Shown in pieces: positions 24,464 to 33,339 of a stretch of DNA of 47,120 nt. The notes beneath the pieces were generated by a model. The model saw only the letters and a program-made list of their open reading frames with translations. It searched no databases and was not told where the DNA came from. This DNA comes from an uncultured Porphyromonas sp. Lineage in GTDB: Bacteria > Bacteroidota > Bacteroidia > Bacteroidales > Porphyromonadaceae. A program made the translations under genes and the position numbers. Numbering within the stretch: the first letter of the stretch is position 1; each line of letters starts with the position of its first letter. The stretch lies in the NCBI RefSeq assembly GCF_905372525.1, contig NZ_CAJPPN010000017.1, forward strand, positions 1 to 47,120. Reading direction: 5' to 3'.

Positions 24464-26638
24464 ATGCTACAGCCAATTAGCAAGACCATCACACTGCTCG
24501 ATGGGAGAGAGATCATCCTAGAGACAGGCAAGCTTGCCAAGCAAGCCGACGGTGCGGTAGAGCTCCGTATGGGTAATACCGTCCTGCTCGCTACCGTCTG
24601 CGCCGCTAAGGATGCCAACCCCGGAGTAGACTTCATGCCCCTACAAGTAGAGTACAAGGAGAAGTATGCCTCCTTTGGCCGCTTCCCCGGTGGCTTCACC
24701 CGTCGTGAGGGCAAGGCCTCGGACTACGAGATCCTGACCTGCCGCCTCGTAGACCGTGCCCTACGTCCACTCTTCCCCGACGACTACCATGCCGAGGTCT
24801 TCGTCAATGTCCTCCTCCTCTCCACCGATGGTGTCGATATGCCCGACGCCCTAGCTGGTCTTGCCGCTTCGGCTGCCCTAGCTGTCTCTGATATTCCCTT
24901 CAATGGTCCTATCAGTGAGGTACGTGTAGCACGTGTCGATGGTGAGTTCGTCATCAACCCCACCTTCGAGCAGCTCAAGAGAGCAGACATCGAGCTGATG
25001 GTCGGCGCTACCCTAGACAACATCATGATGGTCGAGGGAGAGATGCAGGAGGTACAGGAGAGCGAGATGCTCGAAGCCATCAAGTTCGCCCACGAGGCTA
25101 TCAAGGAACAGTGCCGAGCACAGCTGGAGCTCTCCGAGGCTGTGGGCAAGCTCGTCAAGCGTACCTACTGCCACGAGGAGAACGACGAGGAGCTCCGCAA
25201 GGACGTCCACGAGGCCTGCTATGCCAAGGCCTATGCTGTAGCTACCTCGGGCACAGACAAGCATGCCCGTGCCGAGGCCTTCGAGGCTATCGTAGAGGAG
25301 TACAAGGCGAAGTACACCGAGGAGGAGCTCGAGACGAAGGCTCCACTCATCGCCCGCTACTACCACGATGTAGAGAAGGAGGCTATGCGCCGTGCTATCC
25401 TCGACGAGGGGAAGCGTCTGGATGGACGTAAGACCACAGAGATCCGTCCTATCTGGATCGAGACCGACTACCTCCCAGGGCCCCACGGCTCAGCGGTCTT
25501 CACCCGTGGTGAGACACAGTCCCTGACGACCGTTACCCTCGGGACGAAGAGCGATGAGAAGCTCGTCGATGACGTCCTAAACTACGGCAAGGAGCGTTTC
25601 CTCCTCCACTACAACTTCCCTCCCTTCTCTACCGGTGAAGCTCGCCCACAGCGTGGTGTCGGTCGTCGTGAGATCGGTCATGGTAACCTCGCCCACCGTG
25701 CTCTGAAGCGTATGCTCCCCGCAGACTACCCCTATGTGATCCGTGTAGTCTCCGACATCCTCGAGTCCAACGGATCCTCCTCAATGGCTACGGTCTGTGC
25801 CGGTACCCTCGCCCTACGTGACGCTGGGGTGCCCATCGCTAAGCCCGTCTCGGGAATCGCTATGGGACTTATCTCTGAGAACAAGGGGACGAACTACGCA
25901 ATCCTCTCTGATATCCTCGGTGATGAAGACCACCTAGGGGACATGGACTTCAAGGTCACAGGTACAGCAGACGGGATCACCGCTACCCAGATGGACATCA
26001 AGGTCGATGGTCTTAGCTATGAGATCCTAGAGCGTGCTCTTGCTCAGGCTCGTGAGGGACGCCTACATATCCTAGGCAAGATCCTAGAGGCTCAGCCAGA
26101 GACTCGTGATGACCTCAAGCCACACGCTCCACGTATCGTCACCCTACGTATCGGTAAGGAATTCATCGGTGCTGTCATCGGCCCTGGTGGCAAGATCATC
26201 CAAGGTATGCAGGAGAAGAGCGGTGCCTCTATCAGCATCGAGGAAGTCGATGGCGTTGGAGTCGTCGAGATCAGCGCCTCCAACAAGGATGCTATCGATG
26301 CCGCAGTGGGCATGATCAAGGGCATCGTCGCTATGCCTGAGGTCGGTGAGGTCTACTCAGGTAAGATCTCTTCGGTTATGCCTTATGGTTGCTTCGTAGA
26401 GTTCCTCCCAGGTAAGGATGGTCTCCTACACATCTCGGAGATCGACTGGAAGCGTTACGAGAAGATCGAAGACACGGGTCTACAGGAAGGCCAGCAGATC
26501 GAGGTCAAGCTCATCGACATCGATGCTAAGACGGGTAAGTTCAAGCTCAGCCGTCGTGCCCTCCTCCCCAAGCCTGAGGGCTACAAGGAGCCCGAGCGTC
26601 GCCCCCGCCCTGAGCGTGGCGAGCGTCGTCCCCGATAG
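24464..26638 (+). CDS. pnp: Polynucleotide phosphorylase
   Basis: 724 residues, the usual length. It degrades RNA 3' to 5' by phosphorolysis, releasing nucleoside diphosphates. Domains in order: first RNase PH domain (about 10-145), alpha-helical linker (about 150-310), second RNase PH domain with FSTGEARPQRGVGRREIGHGNLAHRAL (about 390-415) and DILGDEDHLGDMDFKVTGT (about 483-501) for phosphate and metal binding, KH domain with GPGGK (about 573-577), and S1 domain starting near residue 626 (GEVYSGKISSVMPYGCFVEF...GLLHISEI). The C-terminus is Arg/Pro-rich. It is monocistronic here, with a promoter box and a strong terminator; rpsO, its usual neighbour in proteobacteria, is absent. Confidence 0.98.
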   Translation: MLQPISKTITLLDGREIILETGKLAKQADGAVELRMGNTVLLATVCAAKDANPGVDFMPLQVEYKEKYASFGRFPGGFTRREGKASDYEILTCRLVDRALRPLFPDDYHAEVFVNVLLLSTDGVDMPDALAGLAASAALAVSDIPFNGPISEVRVARVDGEFVINPTFEQLKRADIELMVGATLDNIMMVEGEMQEVQESEMLEAIKFAHEAIKEQCRAQLELSEAVGKLVKRTYCHEENDEELRKDVHEACYAKAYAVATSGTDKHARAEAFEAIVEEYKAKYTEEELETKAPLIARYYHDVEKEAMRRAILDEGKRLDGRKTTEIRPIWIETDYLPGPHGSAVFTRGETQSLTTVTLGTKSDEKLVDDVLNYGKERFLLHYNFPPFSTGEARPQRGVGRREIGHGNLAHRALKRMLPADYPYVIRVVSDILESNGSSSMATVCAGTLALRDAGVPIAKPVSGIAMGLISENKGTNYAILSDILGDEDHLGDMDFKVTGTADGITATQMDIKVDGLSYEILERALAQAREGRLHILGKILEAQPETRDDLKPHAPRIVTLRIGKEFIGAVIGPGGKIIQGMQEKSGASISIEEVDGVGVVEISASNKDAIDAAVGMIKGIVAMPEVGEVYSGKISSVMPYGCFVEFLPGKDGLLHISEIDWKRYEKIEDTGLQEGQQIEVKLIDIDAKTGKFKLSRRALLPKPEGYKEPERRPRPERGERRPR

Positions 26639-26686
26639 CACTCCACTATAAGTATACGGGGTAGCCTCTACCCCTCTATCCCCTGA

Positions 26687-26752
26687 GTCGCCGTAGACCC
26701 AAGTAGCTCGCCCCAGAGAGGGCTGAGCCTCGGGTCTACGGCGACCTCTTTG
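26687..26752 (+). terminator. Terminator after pnp
   Basis: A 14-bp stem, GTCGCCGTAGACCC (26687-26700) with GGGTCTACGGCGAC (26732-26745), is followed by CTCTTTGT. The loop is long (31 nt). The rest of the 26639-26967 gap holds no gene, only the mutA promoter. Confidence 0.8.
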
Positions 26753-26924
26753 TATGGGGCACTATGGAGGCGCATCTATTCGAAGGTTTGATCTACCCCG
26801 TCTCCTACTGTAGTTCACGCCTAAGGTGCCATCTATGAGCTACTTCCCCCAGCTGGGAGAGGAGGTCGATCGGACGAAAGGGCGGACATAGCCCTCTAGG
26901 GTAGGCTATCTCAGTGATTTACCT

Positions 26925-26932
26925 TACCTTTG
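26925..26932 (+). promoter_or_regulatory. -7 box of the mutAB operon
   Basis: TACCTTTG, an exact -7 element, 36 nt before the mutA ATG. No -33 TTG at 20 nt. Confidence 0.65.
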
Positions 26933-26967
26933 CGTAATAAATAATCAATTCACTAAATTGAACTATT

Positions 26968-28827
26968 ATGGCAACTGACAAAGAACGGTTATTGAGTGAA
27001 TTCCCTGCCATTAGCACACAGGAATGGAAGGATAAGATCATAGCCGACTTGAAGGGAGCAGACTTCGACCGCAAGCTCGTCTGGCGTACCAACGAAGGGT
27101 TTAACGTAAACCCCTACTACCGCCGTGAAGACCTCGAAGGACTCTCTACACCTAATGTAATGCCTGGTGAGTACCCGTACGTGCGCTCCACACGCATGGA
27201 CAACGAGTGGCTCATCCGCCAAGACATCCACGTCCTCGATCCTAAGGAGGCCAATGCCAAGGCTCTGGACATCCTCAACAAGGGGGTGACCTCGCTCGGC
27301 TTCAAGCTAAGCCGTGACCAGGTGAACAAGGAGACCCTAGCCATCCTCCTCAAGGACATCATGCCCGAAGCTGTCGAACTGAACTTCGCCTGCTGTATCT
27401 CTGTCGCCAGCAAGCTCGCTGGGGCTCTGGCAGAGTACCTCACAGAAGTAGGCGCAAACGTCCAGGAGTGCAAGGGCTCGATCAACTTTGATCCCTTCAA
27501 GCGACAGCTCGTCAAGGGGATCTCCAATCCCAAGTGGGTCACCATGTGCACCGAGGTGCTGGAGGCTATCCGCCCTCTGCCTGCCTTCCGTGTCCTCACG
27601 GTGAATGCCCTGAACATCAGCAACGCTGGTGCCTATATCTATCAGGAGCTCGGCTACGCTCTGGCCTGGGGCGCTGAGCTGCTCGACAAGCTCGGTGATG
27701 CCGGCTACTCGATCGAGGAGCTGACCTCCCGTATCAAGTTCGTCTTCGGTGTCGGATCCAACTACTTCATGGAGCTCGCTAAGTTCCGTGCCGCACGCTG
27801 GCTCTGGGCTGAGATCGTAGGTGCCTATGGCGACCAGTATAAGGGAGAGGCAGCCAAGATCCACATGCACGCTGTCACCTCCACCTGGAACAAGACCATC
27901 TATGATGCGCACGTGAACCTCCTTCGTACACAGACCGAAGCGATGTCCGCTACGCTAGGTGGTGTTGATTCGCTTACCGTACAGCCCTTCGACGTTACTT
28001 ATCAGGAGTCGGATAACTTCTCTGAGCGTATCGCACGCAATCAGCAGCTCCTGCTCAAGGAAGAGTCTCACTTCGACAAGGTCATCGACCCTGCCGCAGG
28101 CTCCTACTACGTAGAGCACCTAACGAACGCTATCGCTGGTGAGGCTTGGAAGCTCTTCCTCGCCGTCGACGAAGAGGGTGGCTTCGCTGCTGCTGCCGAG
28201 GCTGGCTCGGTGCAGAAGGCCGTCAATGCAAGCAACACCAAGCGTCACGCTGCCGTAGCTGCACGTAAGGAAATCTTCCTCGGGACGAACCAGTTCCCTA
28301 ACTTCACCGAGACCGCCTCACAGAAGGTACACGCTGAAGAGAAGGGTGGTCACAGCTGTGGCTGTGGTACTCCAACCATCGAAGCCCTATGCTTCGACCG
28401 TGGTGCCTCTGAGTTCGAGGCGCTCCGTCTCTCTACCGAACGTAGTGGCAAGGAGGTCAAGGTCTTCATGCTCACCATCGGTAACCTAGCGATGCGTCTC
28501 GCCCGCTCTCAGTTCTCTAGTAACTTCTTCGCTTGTGCTGGCTACAAGATCCAGGATAACCTGGGCTTCGCTACCGTACAGGAGGGGGTAGATGCAGGGC
28601 TAGCAGCCGGCGCCTCGATCATCGTCCTTTGCTCGAGCGATGACGAGTACGCAGAGTATGCCCCCGAGGCCTACAAGTACCTCGCTGGTCGTGCAGAGTT
28701 CGTCGTAGCTGGTGCTCCTGCTTGCATGGAGGATCTCAAGGCCGTCGGCATCGAGAACTACATCAACGTCAAGAGCAACGTCCTCGAAACGCTCCGCCAG
28801 TTTAACCAAAAGCTCGGTATTAACTAA
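26968..28827 (+). CDS. mutA: Methylmalonyl-CoA mutase, small subunit
   Basis: 619 residues, normal for the non-catalytic small chain of the heterodimeric B12-dependent mutase, which interconverts succinyl-CoA and (R)-methylmalonyl-CoA. The N-terminal TIM-barrel-like domain has GFNVNPYYRREDLEGL, VGSNYFMELAKFRAARWLWAEIV and ATLGGVDSLTVQPFD. The C-terminal B12-type domain has lost the cobalt-binding DxHxxG motif: the matching stretch reads MLTIGNLAMRLARSQFSSNFF, as expected for MutA. mutB begins 20 nt downstream behind AAGGAG. In this phylum the pair serves succinate-to-propionate fermentation. A Cys-rich HSCGCG insertion sits at about 464-469. Confidence 0.97.
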   Translation: MATDKERLLSEFPAISTQEWKDKIIADLKGADFDRKLVWRTNEGFNVNPYYRREDLEGLSTPNVMPGEYPYVRSTRMDNEWLIRQDIHVLDPKEANAKALDILNKGVTSLGFKLSRDQVNKETLAILLKDIMPEAVELNFACCISVASKLAGALAEYLTEVGANVQECKGSINFDPFKRQLVKGISNPKWVTMCTEVLEAIRPLPAFRVLTVNALNISNAGAYIYQELGYALAWGAELLDKLGDAGYSIEELTSRIKFVFGVGSNYFMELAKFRAARWLWAEIVGAYGDQYKGEAAKIHMHAVTSTWNKTIYDAHVNLLRTQTEAMSATLGGVDSLTVQPFDVTYQESDNFSERIARNQQLLLKEESHFDKVIDPAAGSYYVEHLTNAIAGEAWKLFLAVDEEGGFAAAAEAGSVQKAVNASNTKRHAAVAARKEIFLGTNQFPNFTETASQKVHAEEKGGHSCGCGTPTIEALCFDRGASEFEALRLSTERSGKEVKVFMLTIGNLAMRLARSQFSSNFFACAGYKIQDNLGFATVQEGVDAGLAAGASIIVLCSSDDEYAEYAPEAYKYLAGRAEFVVAGAPACMEDLKAVGIENYINVKSNVLETLRQFNQKLGIN

Positions 28828-28847
28828 TAGGTAAGGAGACGAAAGAA

Positions 28848-31001
28848 ATGAAACCACAATTCAAGAACATAGATATTAAGTCTGCAGGCTTCGCTCATAC
28901 CTGTCCCGTCAAGTGGGCTGAAGAGCAGAAGAACGACGCTGTATGGCGTACGGCTGAGCAGATCCTCGTCAAGCCCGTCTACACCGCTCATGACCTAGAG
29001 GGCATGGAGCACCTAGACTATGCTTCGGGTATTCCTCCTTACCTGCGTGGTCCATATAGCGGTATGTACGCTATGCGTCCCTGGACGATCCGTCAGTACG
29101 CAGGCTTCTCTACCGCTGAGGAATCCAATGCCTTCTATCGCCGTAACCTTGCCTCTGGGCAGAAGGGGCTCTCCGTGGCCTTTGACCTGGCTACCCACCG
29201 TGGCTACGACGCTGACCACCCACGTGTAGTCGGGGACGTCGGTAAGGCTGGGGTATCTATCTGCTCCCTAGAGGACATGAAGGTACTCTTCGATGGTATC
29301 CCCCTCAACAAGATGTCTGTCTCGATGACGATGAACGGAGCCGTACTCCCCGTAATGGCTTTCTACATCAACGCAGGGCTAGAGCAGGGCGCCAAGCTCG
29401 ATGAGATGGCGGGTACGATCCAGAACGACATCCTCAAGGAATTCATGGTGCGTAATACCTATATCTACCCACCCGAATTCTCGATGCGTATCATCGCTGA
29501 CATCTTCGAGTACACGTCGCAGAACATGCCTAAGTTCAACTCGATCTCTATCTCTGGCTACCACATGCAGGAGGCTGGGGCTACGGCAGACATCGAGATG
29601 GCTTACACGCTGGCAGACGGTCTGGAGTACCTCAAGGCTGGTATCGCAGCTGGTATCCCTGTCGATAAGTTCGCACCACGTCTCTCCTTCTTCTGGGCGA
29701 TCGGTATGAACCACTTCATGGAGATCGCTAAGATGCGTGCTGCTCGCTGTCTGTGGGCTAAGATCGTGAACCAGTTCCACCCCGAGAACCCCAAGAGCCT
29801 TGCTCTGCGTACGCACAGCCAGACCTCTGGATGGTCACTCACGGAGCAGGATCCCTTCAACAACGTCGGTCGTACGTGTATCGAAGCTATGGGTGCAGCC
29901 CTCGGGCACACGCAGTCGCTCCACACCAACGCCCTCGACGAAGCGATCGCTCTACCTACGGACTTCTCCGCTCGTATCGCTCGTAACACGCAGATCTACA
30001 TCCAGGAGGAAACTCTTATCTGTAAGGAGATCGACCCTTGGGCAGGTTCATACTACGTAGAGAGCCTGACCAACGAACTCATGCACAAGGCTTGGGAGCA
30101 CATCAAGGAAGTAGAGAGCATGGGCGGTATGGCTAAGGCGATCGAGACGGGTCTACCTAAGATGCGTATCGAAGAGGCTGCAGCTCGTACTCAGGCTCGT
30201 ATCGACTCTCGTCAGCAGGTCATCGTGGGGATCAACAAGTATCGCCTCGAGAAGGAAGATCCTATCGACATCCTCGAAATCGATAACACTGCAGTACGTG
30301 AGCAGCAGATCGCTCGGCTCAACGACCTCCGTAAGAACCGTGATGAGGCTGCCGTCAAGAAGGCTCTCGAGGCGATCACTCACTGCGTAGAGACCAAGGA
30401 AGGTAACCTCCTAGACCTCGCTGTCAAGGCAGCCGCTCTGCGTGCTTCGCTCGGTGAAATCTCCGATGCTTGTGAGAAGATCGTAGGTCGTTATAAAGCA
30501 ATCATTAGAACAATCTCAGGCGTGTACTCATCTGAATCAGGCGAAGACAAGGACTTCGTCCGTGCTAAGGCTCTTGCGAAGAAGTTCGCAGAGCGTGAAG
30601 GTCGTCAGCCCCGTATCATGATCGCTAAGATGGGTCAGGACGGGCATGACCGTGGTGCGAAGGTCGTAGCTACGGGCTACGCAGACTGTGGCTTCGACGT
30701 CGATATGGGTCCTCTCTTCCAGACACCAGAGGAGTCTGCACGTCAGGCGGTAGAGAACGACGTACACGTCATGGGTGTTTCTTCCCTCGCTGCAGGGCAC
30801 AAGACACTCATTCCTCAGGTCATCGAGGAGCTGAAGAAGCTTGGCCGTCCAGACATCCTTGTCACGGCAGGAGGTGTGATCCCAGCACAGGACTATGAGT
30901 TCCTCTACAACGCTGGTGTCGCAGCTATCTTCGGCCCTGGTACACCAGTCGCCTACTCCGCTGCTAAGGTCCTCGAGATCCTCCTCGGCGAAGAAGCATA
31001 A
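28848..31001 (+). CDS. mutB: Methylmalonyl-CoA mutase, large catalytic subunit
   Basis: 717 residues, standard for the catalytic chain. The barrel carries RPWTIRQYAGFSTAEESNAFYRRNL and KGLSVAFDLATHRGYDADHPRVVGDVGKAGVSICSLEDM, and LGHTQSLHTNALDEAIALPTDFSARIARNTQ. The C-terminal cobalamin domain has MIAKMGQDGHDRGAKVVATG, with His600 as the lower axial cobalt ligand in D598-G-H600-D-R-G603, then MGVSSLAAGHKTLIPQ and TAGGVIPAQDYEFL. All key residues are present. It pairs with the upstream mutA; the epimerase and decarboxylase of the propionate pathway are not in this window. AAGGAGACGAAAGAA before the ATG provides the ribosome-binding site. Confidence 0.98.
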   Translation: MKPQFKNIDIKSAGFAHTCPVKWAEEQKNDAVWRTAEQILVKPVYTAHDLEGMEHLDYASGIPPYLRGPYSGMYAMRPWTIRQYAGFSTAEESNAFYRRNLASGQKGLSVAFDLATHRGYDADHPRVVGDVGKAGVSICSLEDMKVLFDGIPLNKMSVSMTMNGAVLPVMAFYINAGLEQGAKLDEMAGTIQNDILKEFMVRNTYIYPPEFSMRIIADIFEYTSQNMPKFNSISISGYHMQEAGATADIEMAYTLADGLEYLKAGIAAGIPVDKFAPRLSFFWAIGMNHFMEIAKMRAARCLWAKIVNQFHPENPKSLALRTHSQTSGWSLTEQDPFNNVGRTCIEAMGAALGHTQSLHTNALDEAIALPTDFSARIARNTQIYIQEETLICKEIDPWAGSYYVESLTNELMHKAWEHIKEVESMGGMAKAIETGLPKMRIEEAAARTQARIDSRQQVIVGINKYRLEKEDPIDILEIDNTAVREQQIARLNDLRKNRDEAAVKKALEAITHCVETKEGNLLDLAVKAAALRASLGEISDACEKIVGRYKAIIRTISGVYSSESGEDKDFVRAKALAKKFAEREGRQPRIMIAKMGQDGHDRGAKVVATGYADCGFDVDMGPLFQTPEESARQAVENDVHVMGVSSLAAGHKTLIPQVIEELKKLGRPDILVTAGGVIPAQDYEFLYNAGVAAIFGPGTPVAYSAAKVLEILLGEEA

Positions 31002-31045
31002 TGCGTGCCCCTGACGGGTACTCTATATGCCCGTCTTGAAGTATA

Positions 31046-31088
31046 GAGCGAGCCCTATCCCAACCGGGATAAGGCTCGCTCATTTTAT
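31046..31088 (+). terminator. Terminator of the mutAB operon
   Basis: A 16-nt arm at 31046-31061 pairs with 31066-31081 with a single C-A mismatch (core GAGCGAGCC), a 4-nt loop and a following ATTTTAT. Confidence 0.9.
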
Positions 31089-31106
31089 AGAGCTTGCCCA
31101 TTTTAT

Positions 31107-31165
31107 AGGGTACGCTTACCTCTGCGCTAGGGTATGCTTATCTCTGCGCTAGGGTATGCTTGCCT
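31107..31165. repeat. 22-bp tandem repeat, about 2.7 copies
   Basis: The unit AGGGTAYGCTTAYCTCTGCGCT occurs at 31107-31128 and 31129-31150, then partially at 31151-31165. It lies just past the mutAB terminator. No function is visible. Confidence 0.8.
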
Positions 31166-31328
31166 TGAGGGGAGGCACTTACTGTCTACGGTGTACGCTT
31201 ACGACTATCGATTGGGAAGGCTATGTACTCAGCTTTATTCTGGGGGAGATACAGACTAGAGGGTATTTAGGGGTTAAGAGAGACTCAGGGGGTACTCCGA
31301 ACTCTTTGGCGGAGTAGGGACAGCCTAT

Positions 31329-31359
31329 TTGCTCATATGAAAGGTTTTTCGTTACTTTG
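31329..31359 (+). promoter_or_regulatory. tRNA-Cys promoter
   Basis: -33 TTG at 31329-31331, exactly 20 nt, then -7 TTACTTTG at 31352-31359 (one change from TACCTTTG-type boxes). The mature tRNA starts 19 nt downstream. The spacing is the same as at the other three tRNA genes here. Confidence 0.75.
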
Positions 31360-31378
31360 CACCGCAAAAGCAACGTAG

Positions 31379-31449
31379 GGTTCCTTGGCCGAGTGGTTAG
31401 GCACCGGTCTGCAAAACCGTTTACGGCGGTTCGATTCCGCCAGGAACCT
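31379..31449 (+). tRNA. tRNA-Cys (GCA)
   Basis: 71-nt cloverleaf: acceptor GGTTCCT (31379-31385) with AGGAACC (31442-31448), D-arm GCC-GGC, anticodon loop CTGCAAA giving GCA, T-arm GGCGG-TTCGATT-CCGCC, discriminator U. CCA is not encoded. The anticodon stem CCGGT/ACCGT has an unpaired C-U at its first position. Confidence 0.95.
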
Positions 31450-31455
31450 CGATAG

Positions 31456-31500
31456 AAGCTCCGAAGGTCTTAAGATAAGGCCTTCGGAGCTTTCTCTTTG
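31456..31500 (+). terminator. Terminator after tRNA-Cys
   Basis: AAGCTCCGAAGG (31456-31467) pairs with CCTTCGGAGCTT (31481-31492), followed by TCTCTTTG. It begins 7 nt after the tRNA. Confidence 0.88.
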
Positions 31501-31893
31501 TCGTAGGAGTGTAAAGCGACCCGATATAGAGGTTTTCTCTATTCGGTAGCCTCGGCGGTGCTAGTGGGCATAAGGTATCCTACGGACGCTCCATCCCCTC
31601 CGTCTGTCAGTGGAGCACCTATACTACGTATGCTTGTCCCCCCCAATTATATGTGCAAGAGCCCTGCGCCCTCTATAGCTCCTCCAGTCCTATACCCTCC
31701 TATATATGACTAGCCTCCTTACCTTGCGGTGATAGGAGTGGGCTAACTATGTCAAAAGAGTCCTTCGTGACTTAGTGCCCTCCTTAGGCGGGAGGCGAGT
31801 AGGGAAGGGTAAGGTGAGTGGGATGAAAAGTAGTGTCTATGGGACGAGTAGATAGTACTCAGAGGCCAAGGGGCTTAATACGTAAATTTAATG
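31501..31893. other. Intergenic stretch with no recognised gene
   Basis: Between the tRNA-Cys terminator and the decarboxylase promoter I see no ORF with a start context, no RNA gene and no strong repeat. Confidence 0.5.
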
Positions 31894-31901
31894 TAACTTT
31901 G
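31894..31901 (+). promoter_or_regulatory. -7 box upstream of the arginine decarboxylase
   Basis: TAACTTTG followed by CCCCCGC, about 100 nt before ATG 32004. It implies a leader of about 95 nt. Confidence 0.6.
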
Positions 31902-32003
31902 CCCCCGCATTTTACTCCTATTGAGGCTCCTCCCTCTAGGGGGTAAGGTTGCCAAAGAGAACGATATAGTCAGGTTATTAGAACTTATTTGTACAGAAAC
32001 TAG

Positions 32004-32561
32004 ATGAGCAACTACGTTGGGAATCTTATCCCCCACACCTTCTTCGTGACCAAGGGGAGCGGAGAGTCTGACCTCGAGCTCCATGCTGGATCCTACCACA
32101 TGGCGCTCTATGATGCTGGGATCTCGGACTTCAACATCATGGTCTACTCCTCGGTCCTACCTGCCACCGCCCACTTGGCTACAATGGATGAGATAGACCT
32201 TCCCCCCTTCGGCTCTGAGCTCAAGACGATCATGTCAGTCTCGCACGGACAGCAGGATGAGTTCGTCTCTGCTGGGATCGTCTATGCGTGGATGTATGCG
32301 GATGAGAACTTCGACAAGAAGATCGGAGGACTCGTCTGTGAGGTCAGTGGTCGCTATCGTATCGAAGAGCTCGAGTCTCGCTTGATCCGTGTGATCAACG
32401 ACCTACACCAGAAGACCTATTCGCAGTACTTCCTTGGTGAGCTCAACTTCGTGACCGAGGGGATTACGATCGAGAAGCGCTACGGTACAGCTCTCGCAGG
32501 GCTATGCTTCGTAGACTTTCAGCTCCCCGAGGTAGAGCCACTGGAGCGTCACACCTTCTAG
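32004..32561 (+). CDS. Pyruvoyl-dependent arginine decarboxylase
   Basis: 185 residues. The sequence GNLIPHTFFVTKGSGESDLELHAGSYHMALYDAGISDFNIMVYSSVLP fits the pyruvoyl-dependent arginine decarboxylase family. The proenzyme should self-cleave between Ser49 and Ser50 (YSSVLP), turning Ser50 into the pyruvoyl cofactor and producing a short beta and a longer alpha chain. The enzyme makes agmatine and CO2 from arginine in the cytosol, feeding polyamine synthesis or acid resistance. No arginine/agmatine antiporter or agmatine-processing gene is adjacent, so a role in polyamine synthesis is more likely than an acid-resistance pair. It is monocistronic, with its own promoter box and terminator. Confidence 0.9.
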   Translation: MSNYVGNLIPHTFFVTKGSGESDLELHAGSYHMALYDAGISDFNIMVYSSVLPATAHLATMDEIDLPPFGSELKTIMSVSHGQQDEFVSAGIVYAWMYADENFDKKIGGLVCEVSGRYRIEELESRLIRVINDLHQKTYSQYFLGELNFVTEGITIEKRYGTALAGLCFVDFQLPEVEPLERHTF

Positions 32562-32597
32562 GTTAGGCTGGATAAGCCCTCTCCTAGCTACATAGAC

Positions 32598-32650
32598 GAG
32601 AGACCGCAAGAGGAAGCCCATCAGGCTCCCTCTTGCGGTCTCTCTCTTTT
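32598..32650 (+). terminator. Terminator after the arginine decarboxylase
   Basis: A 16-bp stem, GAGAGACCGCAAGAGG (32598-32613) with CCTCTTGCGGTCTCTC (32629-32644), is followed by TTTT. Confidence 0.9.
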
Positions 32651-32761
32651 CTCTGGCTTTACGTCTCCCATCTTCATACAGTGAGCCTGGGGGCATACCC
32701 TCTTTGCTCTAGTGAGGAGCTGCTAGCGGGGGAATAGATCAAGTCTGATTGAGGAGGAGAC

Positions 32762-32787
32762 GGTATAAAATCAAGAGAGGCTACAAC
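32762..32787. repeat. Duplicated tRNA-terminator tail, outer copy
   Basis: A 26-bp sequence beginning GGTATAAAATCAAGAGAGGC recurs at 32829-32854 with one substitution. It is the 3' arm plus T-rich tail of the tRNA-Met terminator read on the minus strand, here without its partner arm. Confidence 0.75.
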
Positions 32788-32828
32788 TCTCGGGGTCTCC
32801 ACCGTCGGCCTTGACGGAGAGGGGTGTT

Positions 32829-32880
32829 GGTATAAAATCAAGAGAGGCCACAACCTAATAAGGGGTGTAGCCTCTCTTCA
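32829..32880 (-). terminator. Terminator after tRNA-Met
   Basis: On the minus strand AAGAGAGGCTACA (about 32866-32879) pairs with TGTGGCCTCTCTT (about 32839-32852), followed by GATTTTATA. It lies about 32 nt beyond the tRNA end. Its 3' arm is the inner copy of the duplicated 26-bp tail. Confidence 0.8.
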
Positions 32881-32911
32881 TCTCTGTTTGTCTCATCTTA
32901 ATCATACAGGG

Positions 32912-32985
32912 TAGCGAGAGGGGGACTTGAACCCCCGACCTTCGGATTATGAATCCGACGCTCTAACCAGCTGAGCTATCTCGCC
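32912..32985 (-). tRNA. tRNA-Met (CAT)
   Basis: On the minus strand: acceptor GGCGAGA with TCTCGCT (first pair G-U), D-arm GCTC-GAGC with loop AGCTGGTTA, anticodon stem TCGGA/TCCGA, loop TTCATAA giving CAT, T-arm GGGGG-TTCAAGT-CCCCC. 74 nt, CCA not encoded. Elongator Met is most likely; tRNA-Ile2 (lysidine-modified CAT) cannot be excluded by eye. Confidence 0.9.
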
Positions 32986-33006
32986 GCCTTCTTGCTAAAA
33001 GCACTG

Positions 33007-33037
33007 CAAAGGTAGTATAAATATTTTGTCTACGCAA
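33007..33037 (-). promoter_or_regulatory. tRNA-Met promoter
   Basis: Read on the minus strand: TTG (33035-33037), exactly 20 nt, then TACCTTTG (33007-33014). The mature tRNA starts 22 nt downstream. Confidence 0.8.
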
Positions 33038-33339
33038 GACACTACGAGACGAAGCCTCGAATATCTGTTGTATCCCCGGGGGGCACCAAGGAAAGTATCC
33101 CCCTAAGACTCCTATATGAGCCGTACTAGGATCTGGCGATTGCCAACCTTTACTCTCCATAGAGTGTACTCCTTAGGTGTGGGGTGGTAGAGCTCCCGAG
33201 TATAGCTCCTGAAGGCAATTCTGTCACCCTTTACACCTCTTTCGGAGACAGGGCTCCTCAGTCCCTCGGGGAAGCTTTAGGCCTTTCCCCATGGCGGACG
33301 AGATGGGGGAATAGCTTTGGTAGACCCATTATTAGGGGC

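Noticed and set aside
25013..25486. Long antisense frames inside pnp, mutAB and the TonB receptors
   Set aside because: They mirror the strong codon bias of the sense genes and have no own signals.
31107..31165. CRISPR array
   Set aside because: Units are directly adjacent without spacers, there are fewer than three full copies, and no cas genes are present.
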